A stretch of 64,000 bases of DNA from Nageia nagi (Eukaryota; Pinophyta), in NCBI GenBank assembly GCA_050084985.1, contig JBITNC010000001.1, forward strand, positions 166,532,001 through 166,596,000, written 5' to 3'. The notes below the pieces were generated by a model. It saw only the letters and a program-made list of their open reading frames with translations. It ran no database searches and was not told the origin of the DNA. Every line of letters starts with the position of its first letter. The first letter of the stretch is position 1. The position numbers and the translations under genes were made by a program. This document shows positions 24,690 through 38,260 of this stretch, one piece after another.

Positions 24690-26948
24690 AAGTATTATGT
24701 TTGTGTAAAATGGCTCATCCAATGAGGTTGAAGAAAAAATATGGGATGCCAACCTCATCATAATCTTGCTCATATCATATTGATGATTCTCCGTGATCAT
24801 GATTAGACAAAGGGTTGTTGAAAATCTCCAAATCTTGATTAGGTGGTGTGATTTGTGCTCCTTTTGGTACTTTACCACTATAAATAAGATCTTGGATCTC
24901 ATGCTTAAATTTCATGCACCTATTGGTGTTGTATCCACATTGCTTATTATACTAACAAAACTCACTCTCTTTGTACGAAGGTCTTATCGATGCTCCTATA
25001 TTTTCCTTGACTAGGGTAATATCAAAAGATGTACATGTAATAACTTTGGTAGGATATCTAATAAAGACTCCCCCAAAGTAGTGAAATTTCTTCTTTTCCT
25101 TTGGGTTTTGAATTCCTCTTACTCATTTATGATTGGTTATTGTGCTTTGATATTTTCTTGGTTGATTTCATATGAGGGTTGACTTGATGGTTGCTTTTGA
25201 TATTCTTGATAGTTTCATTATACTTTTATTTTTGATGGTGATTTGTATTACATAATTTAATATCACCCAATTAGATATTGACTCCTTAAATGAGATTTTA
25301 TTATGATAATGATTCCTTAAAAGACTTGTGTTGTTATGTTTTCAATATGGAAGATATTTGGTGGTTATAAATCTTTCTAAAAATCTTGACAAGCTCTTCT
25401 TGTGGCAAGGAATAAAGAACATTTGTTACAATCACTCTTCATATTAGCACATAATCATTGATAGAATCATCATAATATTGTGATATTCTTATTAAGTCTA
25501 TGAGAGATGATCTTTTCCTTATGTTGATGGTAAAATGGTCCAAAACAAGATTAGCTAGTTGCTCAAAAGAATAGATGCTATGTTGAGGCAAGTTGTATGA
25601 ATCCAAATCTTGGCCTACTAATGTTATTGGAAATCTCCTACACATGAGGATATCATATTTTATTATAAGATAGTAGGAGTACATGAATCACCTCAAGTTC
25701 TCTCTTGGATTTTCCTTACCTTTGAATTTCACCATTTGAGGAACTTCAAACTTGTAGGGAAATTACTTAATTGGAACCATGGGGTTGATCGATTCATTGA
25801 TAATCAATTGATAAGATAAGTTGCTCTTGATTTGATTATTGATCCTTGATTCCATATATTGCAACTTCTTCAAGATATCATCATGCATTGTTGGAGGTTG
25901 TTGGGTTTCCATGCTTTGTACTTGATATATTAGTTAATATCTTTATTACATGCTTTTTCCCAATGGTTGGTTCCATGTTCGATGGGAAGCAAATTGAATT
26001 TGAGGTACATATGTTTGATTTTTTGGATGAGGCATTTGATTTATATATTCTTGACCTTTGATATGATGGTTTATTCAAATTATGAAAGGGTGGGGGATCT
26101 TGACTTCTATTTTGATAAGCTTGATTCATGATACCTTGAGAGCTCATTTGTTAAAAGTTTCCTTAAATTTGATTGATATTTGGTTGCTTTTCTTGATGGA
26201 AATTATTGATTTGACCAATATTGGCAACTTGAGTTGATTGATTTTGATTTTGATGTGAAACTCTCAAGGAAGAGAGATTATGATGTATCCTTAAACCATG
26301 TGATGTGATTTGACTTATTATGATCAAAGGATTTGATTTCATAATAAGAGATTTTGGTGGACTAAGAGTTCTATCTTGTTGAATGTGATGATGAGATGTT
26401 GATTCATGATTAGGGTTGATGTGTTGTGTATTGATACAAAGGGAAGAATACTTGTTGACAAGGATGTGGTTAGGGCCTATGATGAGACCATTTTTTGCAA
26501 AAGTTACAACAAGTAGTGATGTGTTAAAAATAGAATTTTGTGGATTAGAATATGAAGGATCATAATGATGAGTCATATTTTGAATATGGGAATATGGGGG
26601 CATGCTTTTCTTTTTATGTTGTTGAAGACTAAGTTGTTCAAAGAGCTTAGCCCAACTCTCTTGAACAATAGGGTCATCAACAAATTGATCTTTGATAACT
26701 TGAGGAAGGTTTTAAAATATCACATGAGATGTTATTTCACTATCCAATTACGAAACAATAAGCATAGTGGCTTGATTAGGGGAATGATGAGAAGGATGAG
26801 AATGATAAGAAAGATAGGAATGATGAGAGTGGGTTGAAACATGAAAATGAGGTGTGATTGGCCTATATGGAAGGGGTTGATATGGATGTTCTTCTTGATC
26901 TTGATTTTTCTCTTAATCTATTTTATTATACCTAGGGGTAGCTACCAT
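24690..26948 (-). pseudogene. gag: Gag pseudogene of element E
   Basis: Likely start at 26948 (MVATPRYNKI). The N-terminal half is rich in Gln, His, Ser and Asn and keeps one frame from 26603 to 25881 with few stops. The capsid core is at 25439-25780: NPRENLR, FPITLVGQDLDSYN, HSIYSFEQLANLVLDHF, closely parallel to D (FPMTLVGQALDWYN) and F (FPMMLAAQALEWYN). A shift separates it from the N-terminal half. LPQEELVKIF follows. Near 24917-24962 a knuckle-like GYNTNRC is followed by HEIQDLIYSGKV and NQDLEIFNNPLSNH, the same C-terminal tail as in D. Nothing of pol follows. Confidence 0.82.
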
Positions 26949-26999
26949 GTTCACATGAGGCTTCCTATCAAATTCCCAAGGATAGATTAATTTAATTAA

Positions 27000-28258
27000 A
27001 AATAAAAGAAAAGAAAAATATTATTGCTAAATATAAAATGTCCCAAATGTACCAAACAAAGTAATCAAAGAAACACCAAAACTAAATGTTTTGTTATGAT
27101 CTTGACTTAGTGGATGCAAATTTAATTCACAAACACCCTATATGATAAGATAGCAAGCTTATATGATTAATATTTTGATGATGATTAAGATAGCAATGAT
27201 GATTATCTTGATATAATTACTTCTTATCCAATTTGGCTATTATTTTGATTATTGGTGAATAATTTTATGGTAAATTAGCCTCTTAATTAGTTTGCCTATG
27301 GATTGATCTAGTCAAGTATTTTTAGGTGAAGGCTTGATCTCTAGGGGTGTGATACATTTAATGGATCAAATTCAAGTACCCCACATTAATAATGACCTCC
27401 AAGTGTGGATGACATCATGTTGATGAAATTTTCATTCCTGGAAAAATCATAGTCTTGTATGATTAAAAATGAAAGGTTAGTTATCCAAATGATATGCAAC
27501 TAAATAGATACAAAAATATAAATTACACCCTTCACAATATAATGATAAGGCACTCCCACCCAAGGATGAAGTTTTCACTAACATAAAAGAAAAAATAAAG
27601 ACCCAAGATGAAAATAACAAACAAATCTAATCTAAAGCATGAAAAAAGAGTGATGTAGGCCTAGGGGGGATCCCACTCCAAGCTCTCAACACATGCAATA
27701 CCTATTTTACAAGCTTTGATCCTAATTAGTAAAATATAAACTGGTTAGTAGTACCAACTGGTGGACCATTCAATTAGTTGGCCAGCCAATTTATAAAGGT
27801 ACCTAGAGAAATTTAAAAATGAAGTATAAGATGCTAAAATAAAATAATATTACTATAACTTATGTTTAAAAATATTGGTAGGAGATTGTTATCACCTAGT
27901 TATAGGGTAGAGACTATTGAAAAAATAATAAAAATGATCTAGACCTAGATAACATGAGTAAGACCATAAAATAGAATCAATTGGTACACACATGATTAGT
28001 TAACAAAGATGAATCAATCTACTATAGACCATAAATTGATCAATTTGTTGAGAATCGGTTAGACTCTCAGAAATGATCTAATAAAAACTAGTTAGTTTAT
28101 GGCTGATATTGGGCACTCTAAACCTTTGAAATTTGATTTTTAACTTACTCAAGATGATATCCTAAAACAATAAACATGTTTTAATAACCAAAAATATCCA
28201 AAAAAGAAAATTGAACACACAACAAAAAAGAAAGGTTGAGAAAACTTCTCCCAGTTAA
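27000..28258 (-). other. Leader of element E
   Basis: No gene. On the minus strand it lies between the 5' LTR and gag. A TGGGAGAAG string beginning at 28253, five bases inside the LTR end, is the best candidate primer site, but I cannot match it to a tRNA. Confidence 0.5.
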
Positions 28259-29095
28259 TGCTCAAAGGAACAAGGGAGGTCCCATTTTTATCATTAGTCT
28301 TTAAGCACCCTAATGATGACCCTCTCCATAAAAAGGAGAAGGATCAAGGTTGCACCACCATGCTTTTGCTAGAGTTCATCTTGTGATAAAATCATGTGGG
28401 GATGTTTCCTTGTTTGATACCTAGACCTATAAAAGATAAATGTTAGAGTGAATCTCAATACTCTATTCCCTTAATACCCTAGAATGTGCTCAAAGATAGG
28501 TGCTTAACCTCATTGAAATAATGTTTACCCCCTATCCCACAATCAAATGGGAATTAGAAAGTAGGTAATTGCTTACAATACAAAGTGATATGCTTATGTT
28601 ATGCTAAAATAATGATAAAATAAGACTAAACTAGCATGAATCTAGCCTATAATAATGCTACATGCTCACACAAATGCAAGAAATGCAATAGAAAAAGGAT
28701 ATGATGGCTCTAATGGCTTCAAAATAGATCCCAATGCTCTCCAACACCTACAAGAATGATGAAAACATATTATGTGAAGTGCTAGAAGTGGCTAGGGCTT
28801 GGGATATTGCTCAAGGATTTAGCTATGTGAAAGAGGAGGCTCCACAATGATCAAGAGGACATAGGATTCGAAAAGCCAAGAGAGGAGAAATGGATTTAAA
28901 TTTTTAATTAATAGATATGATATTGAATTGATAGGTTGGTTGGTTAGTTGGCAAGCTAACCAATTGACTAAGCAGGTAACCAATATACCAATATGTGCCC
29001 AAAATAATAGGATCAAAGGTTATGATAGAGTGATTACACCAAAAATGATAAAATGCTAATGATTGGGGCTAAAAGGTGATTTTGAGGTGTTTACT
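28259..29095 (-). repeat. 5' LTR of element E
   Basis: It is the partner of 21475-22308. It contains the block from TAAGCACCCTAATGATGACC to AAAAGGTGATTTTGAGG. The outer end reads AGTAAACACC on the minus strand, so the terminal TG has mutated. Confidence 0.84.
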
Positions 29096-29361
29096 AGAAC
29101 ACAACTATTTAACTTGCAATAATCTAAATTACCTAGGGCTTCAATTGAACTAGAAAATTTAGAGAGAATTCATAGCAATTAGATATTACAGAGGATAAGG
29201 AGAGTGGAAAATATTATAAATAATTTCTTTTTCTTTTCCTCACTACTTGCCTCCAATTTTCTCATTGAAGTACCTTTCCCTCAATGCTACCTAGATCCTC
29301 TTCTTATATGAGAAATTTATGATCTTGTAATTAAGCTAGTGATACAATTTTGGATCTGAAA

Positions 29362-29697
29362 TTAAATGTGACAAGAGATCCTTATCCCCAATTCATCCAT
29401 TTCTCCCTGTGATTTTCTAATCATAAATTTTTCTTCATAAATGAAGAGATTTGAGGTGCCCAATATAGCCAAAACTCCTTTCAATAGACATTCTTGTAAT
29501 TTTTCTGATGTCTTAACAACTCCAACATTCTCCAGTCGGTAATGTATCAATTTCTAAAAATTATTTGCATGAGATTTGGAGGAGACATCGAGAGCTACCA
29601 TGTGCTCTAGGAAATATTCTATGATGTTTGTTAGGTTTATTTTCACATGGAGATCAAGAATCTTATTTCCCTTTAATTTTATTTACCAATGGTTTAA
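29362..29697 (-). CDS. Unidentified open frame with one stop, possible exon fragment
   Basis: The minus strand from about 29697 reads without frameshift through KILDLHVKINLTNI, one TAG (after SHANNF), then KLIHYRLENVGVVKTSEKLQ and on to GEMDELGIRISCHI with a stop at 29362. That is roughly 110 codons with one nonsense codon and an amino-acid composition less AT-driven than surrounding frames. I do not recognise the family. It could be a decayed host exon, a captured gene piece or chance. Confidence 0.25.
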
Positions 29698-29726
29698 TTT
29701 TTCTATTCTCCAAAGTGTGCTCCCTC

Positions 29727-29770
29727 CGTTTATAATATCATTTTAATTTGAAACTTATTCATTACCCCTA
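29727..29770 (+). mobile_element. Possible Stowaway-like MITE terminal sequence
   Basis: CTCCCTCCGTTTATAATAT resembles the terminal inverted repeat of plant Stowaway MITEs (CTCCCTCCGT...). No matching inverted copy (ACGGAGGGAG) was found downstream and the flanking TA is absent, so at best this is a broken end. Confidence 0.3.
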
Positions 29771-32115
29771 ATAATTATTCCTTTTATTTATTTATATTTT
29801 TACCAATGACAATGGTAAATTAATGTTATGAGAAAATTTAATGATATTTGGAGGTATATCATATTGTTATCATTTTAATTTTAATTTTGTTAAAATGAAT
29901 ACAAATATATTTTTTATGACAATGCATAAAATGATTCCATACGCTCTTTAATACCCTGCATGCATTATCACTTGGTGATTTTCAGTGCAATAAGCAATTT
30001 CATAAAATGAGAGTGCAATTAATGTGTCATAACCATAATGTTCATCAAAGAATATGTGCAATCATTCTAAAATATATCTACAAAATATGAGTAGTGCAAG
30101 TACAAGGGGTTATGTTATAGTTTTAATGTCCATCTTTGTTGGACATAATTTGTACCTTCTTCATATATAATGATTATATTTGTAACATATATAGCCTGCA
30201 AAACCAAATATATCAACAATACTTATGCGATCATATATGTAATTACAATACTTTACTCATAATCAAACATGTCATAGATATAACATTAATATTCATTAAT
30301 TTAAAGTCTTTACTGTCATCCATCTAGTAAAATATTTTTGGTGTCCTAGGAATGATGGTCCAGTGAGGTGGGCCATCACACTCAACCCATCCATCTCAAA
30401 ACATTGTAGCATACTTAACTTACTCGCGTAGACCTCCATGGACTTCTGAGGACCCATTTGCAACTACTTTGGGTCACACATCGCAATATAATTTCTCAAC
30501 AATACCACATACAACTTCTCAAAAAATATCTTCTCATATAGTTTTTCTTCTTGATAAAGATGGAATTCATTTATGTTTTGGCCATGCTAGTGGTTCTTTT
30601 CACAATGTTAAATTTGTGGGCATTCTTCTTATTCAAATTTGTGGGTACATTTTCTAAAGCGGTTCAATTCTTCAATTTGTAGGGGTCCCGACAATGAAAC
30701 ATGTTGATCGATTTTATGATCTTTTGTACTCACTTTAATGGTTCTCAAATTATCAATCAATGGGATTTTTTACCTACAAATGAAGATGAACCAACAAATA
30801 AAATAGGAATAACAATGACAATTTATACACCAATTTAAAAATAGGGGGGTTTTAAAAATATTGATAATTTGAGCACAATTCACCAATTGGCACACTCATG
30901 GCATGTCAATTGGCACTTTAATGCTATATTCCATTATAGTCTTGTTGATAAATGATTGATTGATATATTTCTTTGCAACGCCTCGAATTGCCCTTTATGT
31001 CTCTTCATGCCTTTTTGAAATGGTGTGTCGATTAGGTAGCCTGGTGTCGATTCATAATGAATATGTTAATCTTGGTTAATTAACTTCGATCCTTTATTTG
31101 CCAAACTGCTATGGTTTCTTCACCAAATTCCTAATCATTAGATGTTATCGTAAAAGTCTTTTGAATTGCTAACAAAATTTCCATGTTAATAATTAAATTA
31201 TGAAAGAACGAACTTTTAAGAATTACTAATTACATGGATAATAAACTAAGATTTAATTGATTGATCATTTATTATGATTTTTTAGATTATGATGAAGAAA
31301 ATTTGAGTTTTATTTTAAAAGGTAAAAAAAAAAAACCTCTCAAGTGAAAGGAACGAAGGCTTACTTAACATATAGGGCCCCTCACAAGTTGTGAGACAAA
31401 TACACACATAATATTGACCAAGGGGTTTATTATTTAAATAATGCATGGTTAAAACCCTTTATTGAATAGGATTCAATAGATGATAATTACATCATGTTGT
31501 CCTTTAAAAAAAAACTCTTCAATCATGATATTCTTATAAAATAATGCTACTGATCACATGTTAATGATAGCTCTAAGGAACTTTGTCGATACACATCTTA
31601 TCAAATGATTAAGTATGCTCCTTTTGAGTCTAACAAGACATATACAAATTAACCCCAACAGACTCCACGGAAAACATAAAAAAAAAATGAAGTGGTTAGA
31701 ATAGAAATACTTGACGCTCGCGTAAGTAATAATAGTTAAGATTCCCAAATATACTTTACTTTAATTCTTTCATAAAGGGAAGTCGCAGGATCTGATTATG
31801 CTGAGGAGATTTGGATGACGTCAGTGGTCCAAGAGGTGACATAATAAAAAACTTACAATGATTACATCTTAATGCATTGTATATAACATTTCTTGCAAAA
31901 TTAGGTTCGTACAATCTGTACACATTGTATAACCTTTATTTTTATAGTCTGTAAGCATCTAGGTACATTTTACATTTATCTTATTTTATTTCTATATTTA
32001 GATTACTATTTTCTTTTACAAAATTAAATTTTTAGACCACAATCATTACAATTTAGTCACGTGCTTACCAACATGTGGAAGAAAATCTTTTTACTATTGT
32101 TGCTAACCTTAACAA

Positions 32116-32140
32116 TTATATATATATATATATATATATT
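32116..32140. repeat. (TA)n microsatellite
   Basis: About 24 bp of uninterrupted TA dinucleotides. Confidence 0.9.
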
Positions 32141-34677
32141 TTGATTCAAAGGTCAACAAAAGTTATAGAAGATTATGTGCAATCAACATAAACATATGTG
32201 CTAAATTAATCACTTATTTCTCTTATTTTTGATAAGTGTACCTAATTTACAACAAACATTTTGTTGATGTGATATGTATCTTGCAACCCTTTAAGCATTA
32301 TATTTGTTACTTATTTTAAATACATATTTTGGGATTTAAAATGTATAGCCTATTTTGTGATTATAATATTCTAAGATTTTAGGTTTTCATATATTTTTCT
32401 TTCAAAATATTACGTTGATACTATATTCCATGAATATTATAAAATCATAGGCTTTATTTTATATATTTGCAAAGTTTTATATTATTGTTTTACTTTTTTT
32501 TTTCATCAAGAGCAAAAAAGGATCACTTGGTAAATTGAAAGGTGTTTTTTATGCAAGTACCAAAAACTTATAATTACAAATTTGTAATAGTATCGGGAAC
32601 ATCTTGTCACTATTTATTTTGTATAGAACAGGATGTACATTCAATAATCTTCATGGTATCCACAAAATTGGACCTTATTTTATACCTGTACCCTAATGAA
32701 AAGCTCTTTAACCTTGAATAATTCAGCTAGAAAAATCATACCATTTGAATCAAAGATCTTCTGTGGTAACCTCATTTCTTTCCTTATTTCATGAGAAACC
32801 CTCTCCCAAAACCTTCAATTGTTGTTTGTTTGTCATTTACAACATCTTTGGCAGTTTCTTTTTCCCTAATCTCTCCTTCACTCAAGCGCCCCACATTCCT
32901 TTGTCCAATATCTAGTTTTTTTAGATGCTCCTTGTGATTCTACGAATATTATTATTTTACTTAAAGTTACAAATCCTTGGAAATTTATTTTTAACCATCA
33001 AATTTGAACTTACAAAATGATATATAATTGGAGATTCAAGTTTAAAAATCAAAGTACCCTTTTCAACACTCATAATAAGCCTATAAGTAACTTAAGTTAG
33101 TTCAATATGGATTGCCTAATTATACATAATTGTTACTTTATGGCATCTAAGTTGAAAAAAATGGGAGTAAATTAGAAGTAGTGAAAGACTTAGCAAAACT
33201 CTCTTGTAGTATTAGATACAAAGAAAATAGATCAATATTGATTAACATGAAAACAACTATGGATGCTTTTAGCATGTTAATTTCTTTCACCAATATGCAA
33301 TTAAGTTCTTTTTTGAATGAATAAGAAAATCCAAATAGAGCATTAATTTTAAGATGAGCCTAGTGATAATAACATATAGATCATGAGGAATGATTATAAA
33401 GAATAACATCAATAATGCATTGAGAAGTGATCTCCAATCATACAAATATTAGCCCCTTACTTTAGCATCCAAAAAACCCTACTAATGAGATCAAAGAAAA
33501 TCCTTAACATACTCTTGAACATTTATCTATCTTGCAAAATTTCATATTTGAATATCTCAAATTGTATCCAACAAATCCATAGAAAACCAAATACCTAGAT
33601 AAAAATAACAAATCAACATTCTTATAAGATTTAATACTTGTATGATACAACCCAATATTGCAACATTTTTATGACCCCCATACATAACTTCAATTTATCA
33701 AATTTGAATACAAAAATAATGAAATCATGGTAACTTCATCCCACAACACCTTATTGATAGTTTGAGATAACCTAATTAAAATAACAATTATAGGAAGTGA
33801 GAATTGAGAAATATTGAATAGAATAAAGTTACATAGATAATGGCATATATTAAAAGAAAAGATCTATGCATAAGTATACATGTGGCTTTTTGCCAAATTG
33901 TACCATGTCTAAATGCAAAATTTATAATCAAATTTATGATCCTACAATTTATGATAAAAAAATTCCTAATCCTCATATTAGACATTACTGAGGGGTAAGT
34001 GTAAATGTAAAATACCTTTTCTTATATTTTATATGTTTGTGTATCATAGCCACAATTGGTGTAATATAGTTATTCAAACATTCCTTTAGAAGGCTTGACA
34101 AGGATAGGGTTTAATCTATGTCAAAGTTAGTAACTTCAAAATCTATTAAAAATATAAGGAAAGAAGGATGTTCAAAATACTCGAGAGCCAACAAATGATG
34201 CCATAAGAATACAAAGGAGAGCCTAAAAAATCCAATGTTGATAGGGAGAAATGAGTGACATCAACATCATGTATGTTATCCATTAGCAATGATAAAGAAA
34301 GCAAAGGAGAGAGAAAATACACTAGAGTCGATGCATGACATTATCATGTTCAAAGATGGCTAAGAAATAATCTAAGATCAATAATTTGTATTAGGTGACA
34401 TCATCACAAGAAAGGAAGATGCCTAAAAGTAAAGGAATATTATAGAAGACTTAAGAAAAGTGACCGAATGATATCAACAATCATTACAATGCCCATTCTT
34501 TACACTGGTGTCAGGCATAAGAAGTAAATGATATAAGCAATTTTAGTTCTAAATTATAGCCAAAGGTGAACAATAAGTAAGAATAGAATGCAAACTCGTA
34601 GAGCACCAATTATTCACCTAACGATGATATTTAAGGAAGAGGAAGCACAATAGTGCTCATTTAAGGGGAGTTAGTTG

Positions 34678-35562
34678 TAGTTTGATGGTGACAACATCAT
34701 ACCAGTCTAGATGGATCATGTTGATCTAGTAATTTTAGTATCTGTAATCACTGTTTGTGTTTAAAGATTGATAATGATACTAAGGGCTTGAGATTTAAGT
34801 TATCTCGCCTAGCAAAAGGCCTCTAGATGATACTTCATGCAGGAGGCATAGTTACAATACTGGAGAGCTTAGTTTGAGGGAATAAACACCCATACATGAT
34901 TGTCAAAATAACTATATGAAAAACCCTTTAAGTATTATTTATAGTTGCTTTTGAATATAACCAACTGATGGTTGTTAGTTGTAATTCAACAATAGTGAGT
35001 AGTTTTAGATATGTTAAAAAGTTTTGGCCTATAAATAGAGGCATTTTTTATGTAATAGAGGTAAAAAATTAAGTGTTTTCCCCCAAAAATTTTGTTCAAG
35101 TTATTTTTTGAATACAAGTATGATATGTTTCCCCTTTTTATCAATTATTTATTTATGTATGAGCTTAAATCATTGTGTATGCTTTAGTGTATGATTCATG
35201 AATTCATGGACTAATGTTGAATTAGTGGTTGTTAATGCCATATCTAACTAGGATTGCTAATATAGGCGATATTAGTTTGTGGTCATTTATTTATCCTTCT
35301 AATAATTCTACTTAGGAAGCACACATTATTCAAGGACCTTCATATTATCCACTCTCTTGCACTATTACCTTTTATTTCTTTCTAGCACCCTACCCTCTTA
35401 AAATTAGTGTAGAAGATCTCCCTTTGAGGAGAGTCTAGCCCAAAAGATAAGGCACTGAACTTTATACTAGAGGTTGAACATTGAAAAATAGTGCATCCTT
35501 AGTTACTCGATCGATTGTGATTCATAGCTACTTTCACATTACATAATCTTGAACAATAATTA
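34678..35562 (+). repeat. Probable LTR H
   Basis: The case rests on signals, as no partner LTR is in the window. A purine run (AAGGGGAG) sits just before TGTAGTTTGATGG; a TATA-type promoter, GCCTATAAATAGAGGCA, lies near 35030; a CCCCCAAAAATTTTGTTCAAG region follows; and TTTTTTGGCATTCTTAGTGGGG near 35565 resembles the TGGCG...TGGGG primer sites of plant gypsy elements. If correct, 35565-35976 is its leader and copia C is inserted in that leader. Finding purine-tract-like sequence on one side and primer-site-like sequence on the other is odd for a single LTR. Confidence 0.4.
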
Positions 35563-35976
35563 TTTTTTGGCATTCTTAGTGGGGCAAAAGCCTATCCATT
35601 TTGAAAAGGTATAAGATCCCCAAGGGTCTTATTGGTGACTCTGCAAAATAAGGTTAGTTGTATGCTCAAGATTCATCCCTAAATACAACCAACTTTGGGA
35701 AAGAATTCATTACCAAAGTATAGTCTTACTTAAGTGCAATTTGATTGCACATTTACAAGATCTTAGGCTAAGGTAAGTAGGAATATTCTCAAATTTTGTG
35801 AACTTGGAATGCAAGGGAAGAAGACTATCAAAAGGACTAAGTATTTGACTAACATTCTTGTTCTAGCAAAACCTATTACGCAAACTTTTCTATCAACATT
35901 AAACACGATGATAATAATGGTTGCATAATCACAACTTAAATATGTCTAGAATGGAATATTATTGATCCCTTGAACC

Positions 35977-36464
35977 TGTTGGAATGTATAATGCATTATT
36001 GTAAAGGTTTTATAATAATCTTCTATGTAAGTTCACTAATACTTAAGGGTATCATTCGATACCTTAAGTATTTAAGTGAATATGATAATGTAACTTGTCC
36101 TACACTCCATGTCATGAGCATGCCCCTTTGATAAAAGGATGTGCATGTCATGCTTTTGTACATTGGGTAAAAGGGTGATCCAAAGTAGGATTTTGGTCTA
36201 TAAATAGAAGGCTCCCTCTTTGGATCATATACCTATTTTGTGGAGTAAAGCTATGCTATAGGATAGTGTTTAGGAGATGAATTGAAAGAATTATAAGAGA
36301 TTCATGTTTGTGAATTAAGAAAGATCTAATTAGTGGATGTACTCCTAGTTGGAGTAATCACTTATATCTTGTGTTATCTTTGTGAGTTTGTTTAGATGTG
36401 TATTGTGAGCTTTCATGTGATCTTGGGAGTTTAGAGTTGTTCATATTATAGTTCAATTCTCTCA
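35977..36464 (+). repeat. 5' LTR of copia element C (488 bp)
   Basis: It starts TGTTGGAATG and ends TTCAATTCTCTCA, followed two bases later by a tRNA-Met primer site. The last ~200 bp match 4946-5160, so C and A are one family. A TATA box (CTATAAATAGAAGG) is at 36199-36212, which would place the start of transcription about 25-30 bp downstream. The 5-bp target duplication to look for is GAACC (35972-35976). Confidence 0.88.
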
Positions 36465-36466
36465 TT

Positions 36467-36478
36467 TGGTATCAAAGC
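36467..36478 (+). promoter_or_regulatory. Primer binding site of copia C (initiator tRNA-Met)
   Basis: TGGTATCAAAGC differs at one base from the plant initiator tRNA-Met site TGGTATCAGAGC and sits two bases after the LTR. Confidence 0.9.
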
Positions 36479-38023
36479 TTGGTGTGGAAGCTCATCTTCA
36501 ACTTGGAGGTCCTCATTCTTTATCTTTCAATCCATTGTGAGGTAAAAGTGCTTCAAAGGTATAACCTTTATCTTCTCTCTATCTTGGACTACTAACATAT
36601 TTTTTTTGTATTAATGCTAGTCATTTTTTTTGACAAAGTTGCTTAAAAATAGCAATTTTTTATATACTAACATGTCTTATTGTTAGTTACAATTTTTTAA
36701 AAAATATTTGCCATTTTTTTTGCATATTCTTAATTTTTGAAGGTTTTTAATGTATATCAAAAGATTAGAAAATATATATTTTTTCCTTGCAAAAATTATA
36801 CGCAAAATTTCATTGTGAGGTCATATATATGTGCCTACCTTTTTTTTTAAAAAAAGTTGTAGCCTACTATCTTGACACTAAGAAAAATGAATGAAAGTTT
36901 TTTTTTGGCATGGGAGGCTTATATATAATATTTTTTGAGATAAATATTTTATTTAAAAAAAGGGGGTAGTTTTTTTTATTCATTTTTTACCAAAATGAGG
37001 GATTACCATTTTTTTTGCAAATGTTTGCAAAATAATTGCTTCTCTCTCATTTGTAAAATGTTTGTGGCTACTTAGGGCTCCCCTCCTCTCCTACATTTGA
37101 GCTAGATATACACACTCAGCCACCACCTTGAATATGAGGTCTCACATTTGCCACCAATGGAGGAGAGTAAAGAGGAATCTTTGAAAGTTTTTTTTGGTGC
37201 CACCAAAGTTCCTCTCACATGCTGAGAGACCTGAGTAGACTAAGGTGGAAGTGGAGTGCCTCCCTGGCTCTCTTCCTTGCTTATCTCCTATTTGTTCTGG
37301 TCTCATGCAATTTTCTAGGAGGGGGAGAAGGCATTTTGCTATACAAAATAAATAAAAATAAAAATTTTGTAAGCCCCATCGCAAGTTGTGCTCTCCCCTC
37401 TAATCATAGGTAATGAGTAGTTTCTATCGATAGCTAGACTACTATCCATCAGGTGCCTCCACCTTACCTCCCTTACCACTAAAGCAAAACACCCTCTAAC
37501 CCTCATGACTCCCTTTGTAGGAAAATCATGTAGTCTCCTCCTCCTTCGCTATTTCACCTCCTACAACTCTCTCTATTTCTCCTCCACACACTCAGCCACC
37601 CACTTTGTTTATCTAGTTTTTTTTTTTTTTATTACTCAAAACCTGGATAACTTCTTAAATGTTTGCCAATTATTTTTTACCTTTTTTAGCTTCATTTAAT
37701 GAATTCCTTGAGTGGTGTGGATTATGTCTATTGTTTGCTTTCAATACTTTGGAAGAATTTCCTTTTTACTTGTTTTACAAGTTTAATATTACTTGCAGAT
37801 GGTGCATTTATTTTTTTGCAAGCCATTTAGAAGAAAATGTATACTTCTTTGGTAGGCATTTAATTTTTTTCTTTGCTTGCAAGTGATTCCTTTTATTAAA
37901 TGCACTTATACTTCAATTTTAAAGCATTTTCATGATTACATTACTTTAGAGTATGTAAATACATCATTACTCTTAAATGCTATTTTTTAGAAAAGTGTGG
38001 CAAATAAAGTTATTTCTTTAAGA

Positions 38024-38073
<50 letters not shown>
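38024..38073. repeat. (TA)n microsatellite
   Basis: About 50 bp of uninterrupted TA dinucleotides within the leader of copia C. Confidence 0.95.
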
Positions 38074-38076
<3 letters not shown>

Positions 38077-38260
38077 CCTTAAATAATTCTAAGTATGACA
38101 ATTTACTTAGGCAAATGATACATATTAGTGTAAAATAGACACTTTAAGGAATATTATTTACCTAAGTTTTTTTTTATGATTTCATGTTTTCTAAGAGGGA
38201 AACTTATGCTATTTTTTAAGTAAACAAGGGGGAAATTTTTTACTTAAAATGCATACTTAG

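Larger units (their letters stand above)
21475..29095 (-). mobile_element. Ty3/gypsy Tat-like element E, gag-only
   Basis: Direct repeats at 21475-22308 and 28259-29095 (about 835 bp) bound a 5.95-kb interior. On the minus strand the interior holds a leader, a decayed gag related to those of D and F, then 2.4 kb of non-coding repeats and a polypurine tract. No protease, RT, RNase H or integrase is detectable. This architecture matches the class called TR-GAG (LTR elements carrying only gag), though loss by later deletion is possible. The LTRs differ at roughly 15-20% of positions in the first 150 bp by eye, so it is old. No target duplication was seen. Confidence 0.82.
29096..34677. other. 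Mostly featureless intergenic region
   Basis: No recognisable gene or element body. It holds a doubtful open frame at 29362-29697 (minus), a possible MITE end at 29727, a slightly GC-richer patch at 30340-30480 and an AT microsatellite at 32116. The longest other frames are around 60 codons and show no family features. Confidence 0.6.
36465..38260 (+). mobile_element. Leader of copia C, interrupted by gypsy D
   Basis: About 1.8 kb of AT-rich, T-run-rich leader contains no gene. The short C-rich stretch at 37080-37600 gives small open frames on both strands without family features. The last 70 bp resemble leader positions 215-300 of element A. The sequence then switches abruptly at 38261 to the LTR of D, so gag-pol of C should lie beyond the insertion, outside this window. 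Confidence 0.65.

Noticed and set aside
26565-26837. 90-codon plus-strand frame in element E
   Set aside because: It is the shadow of the minus-strand gag, which has the recognisable capsid core.
30469-30657. 62-codon open frame on plus strand with a gene-like start
   Set aside because: No motif, no neighbours and a length expected by chance in this composition.
31816-31823. TGACGTCA, a perfect bZIP-type site
   Set aside because: A single 8-bp palindrome in featureless DNA with no gene nearby; expected occasionally by chance.
37142-37413. Overlapping open frames on both strands in the C-rich part of the copia C leader
   Set aside because: They are short, mutually overlapping and compositionally driven, and have no family features; the region is leader sequence.
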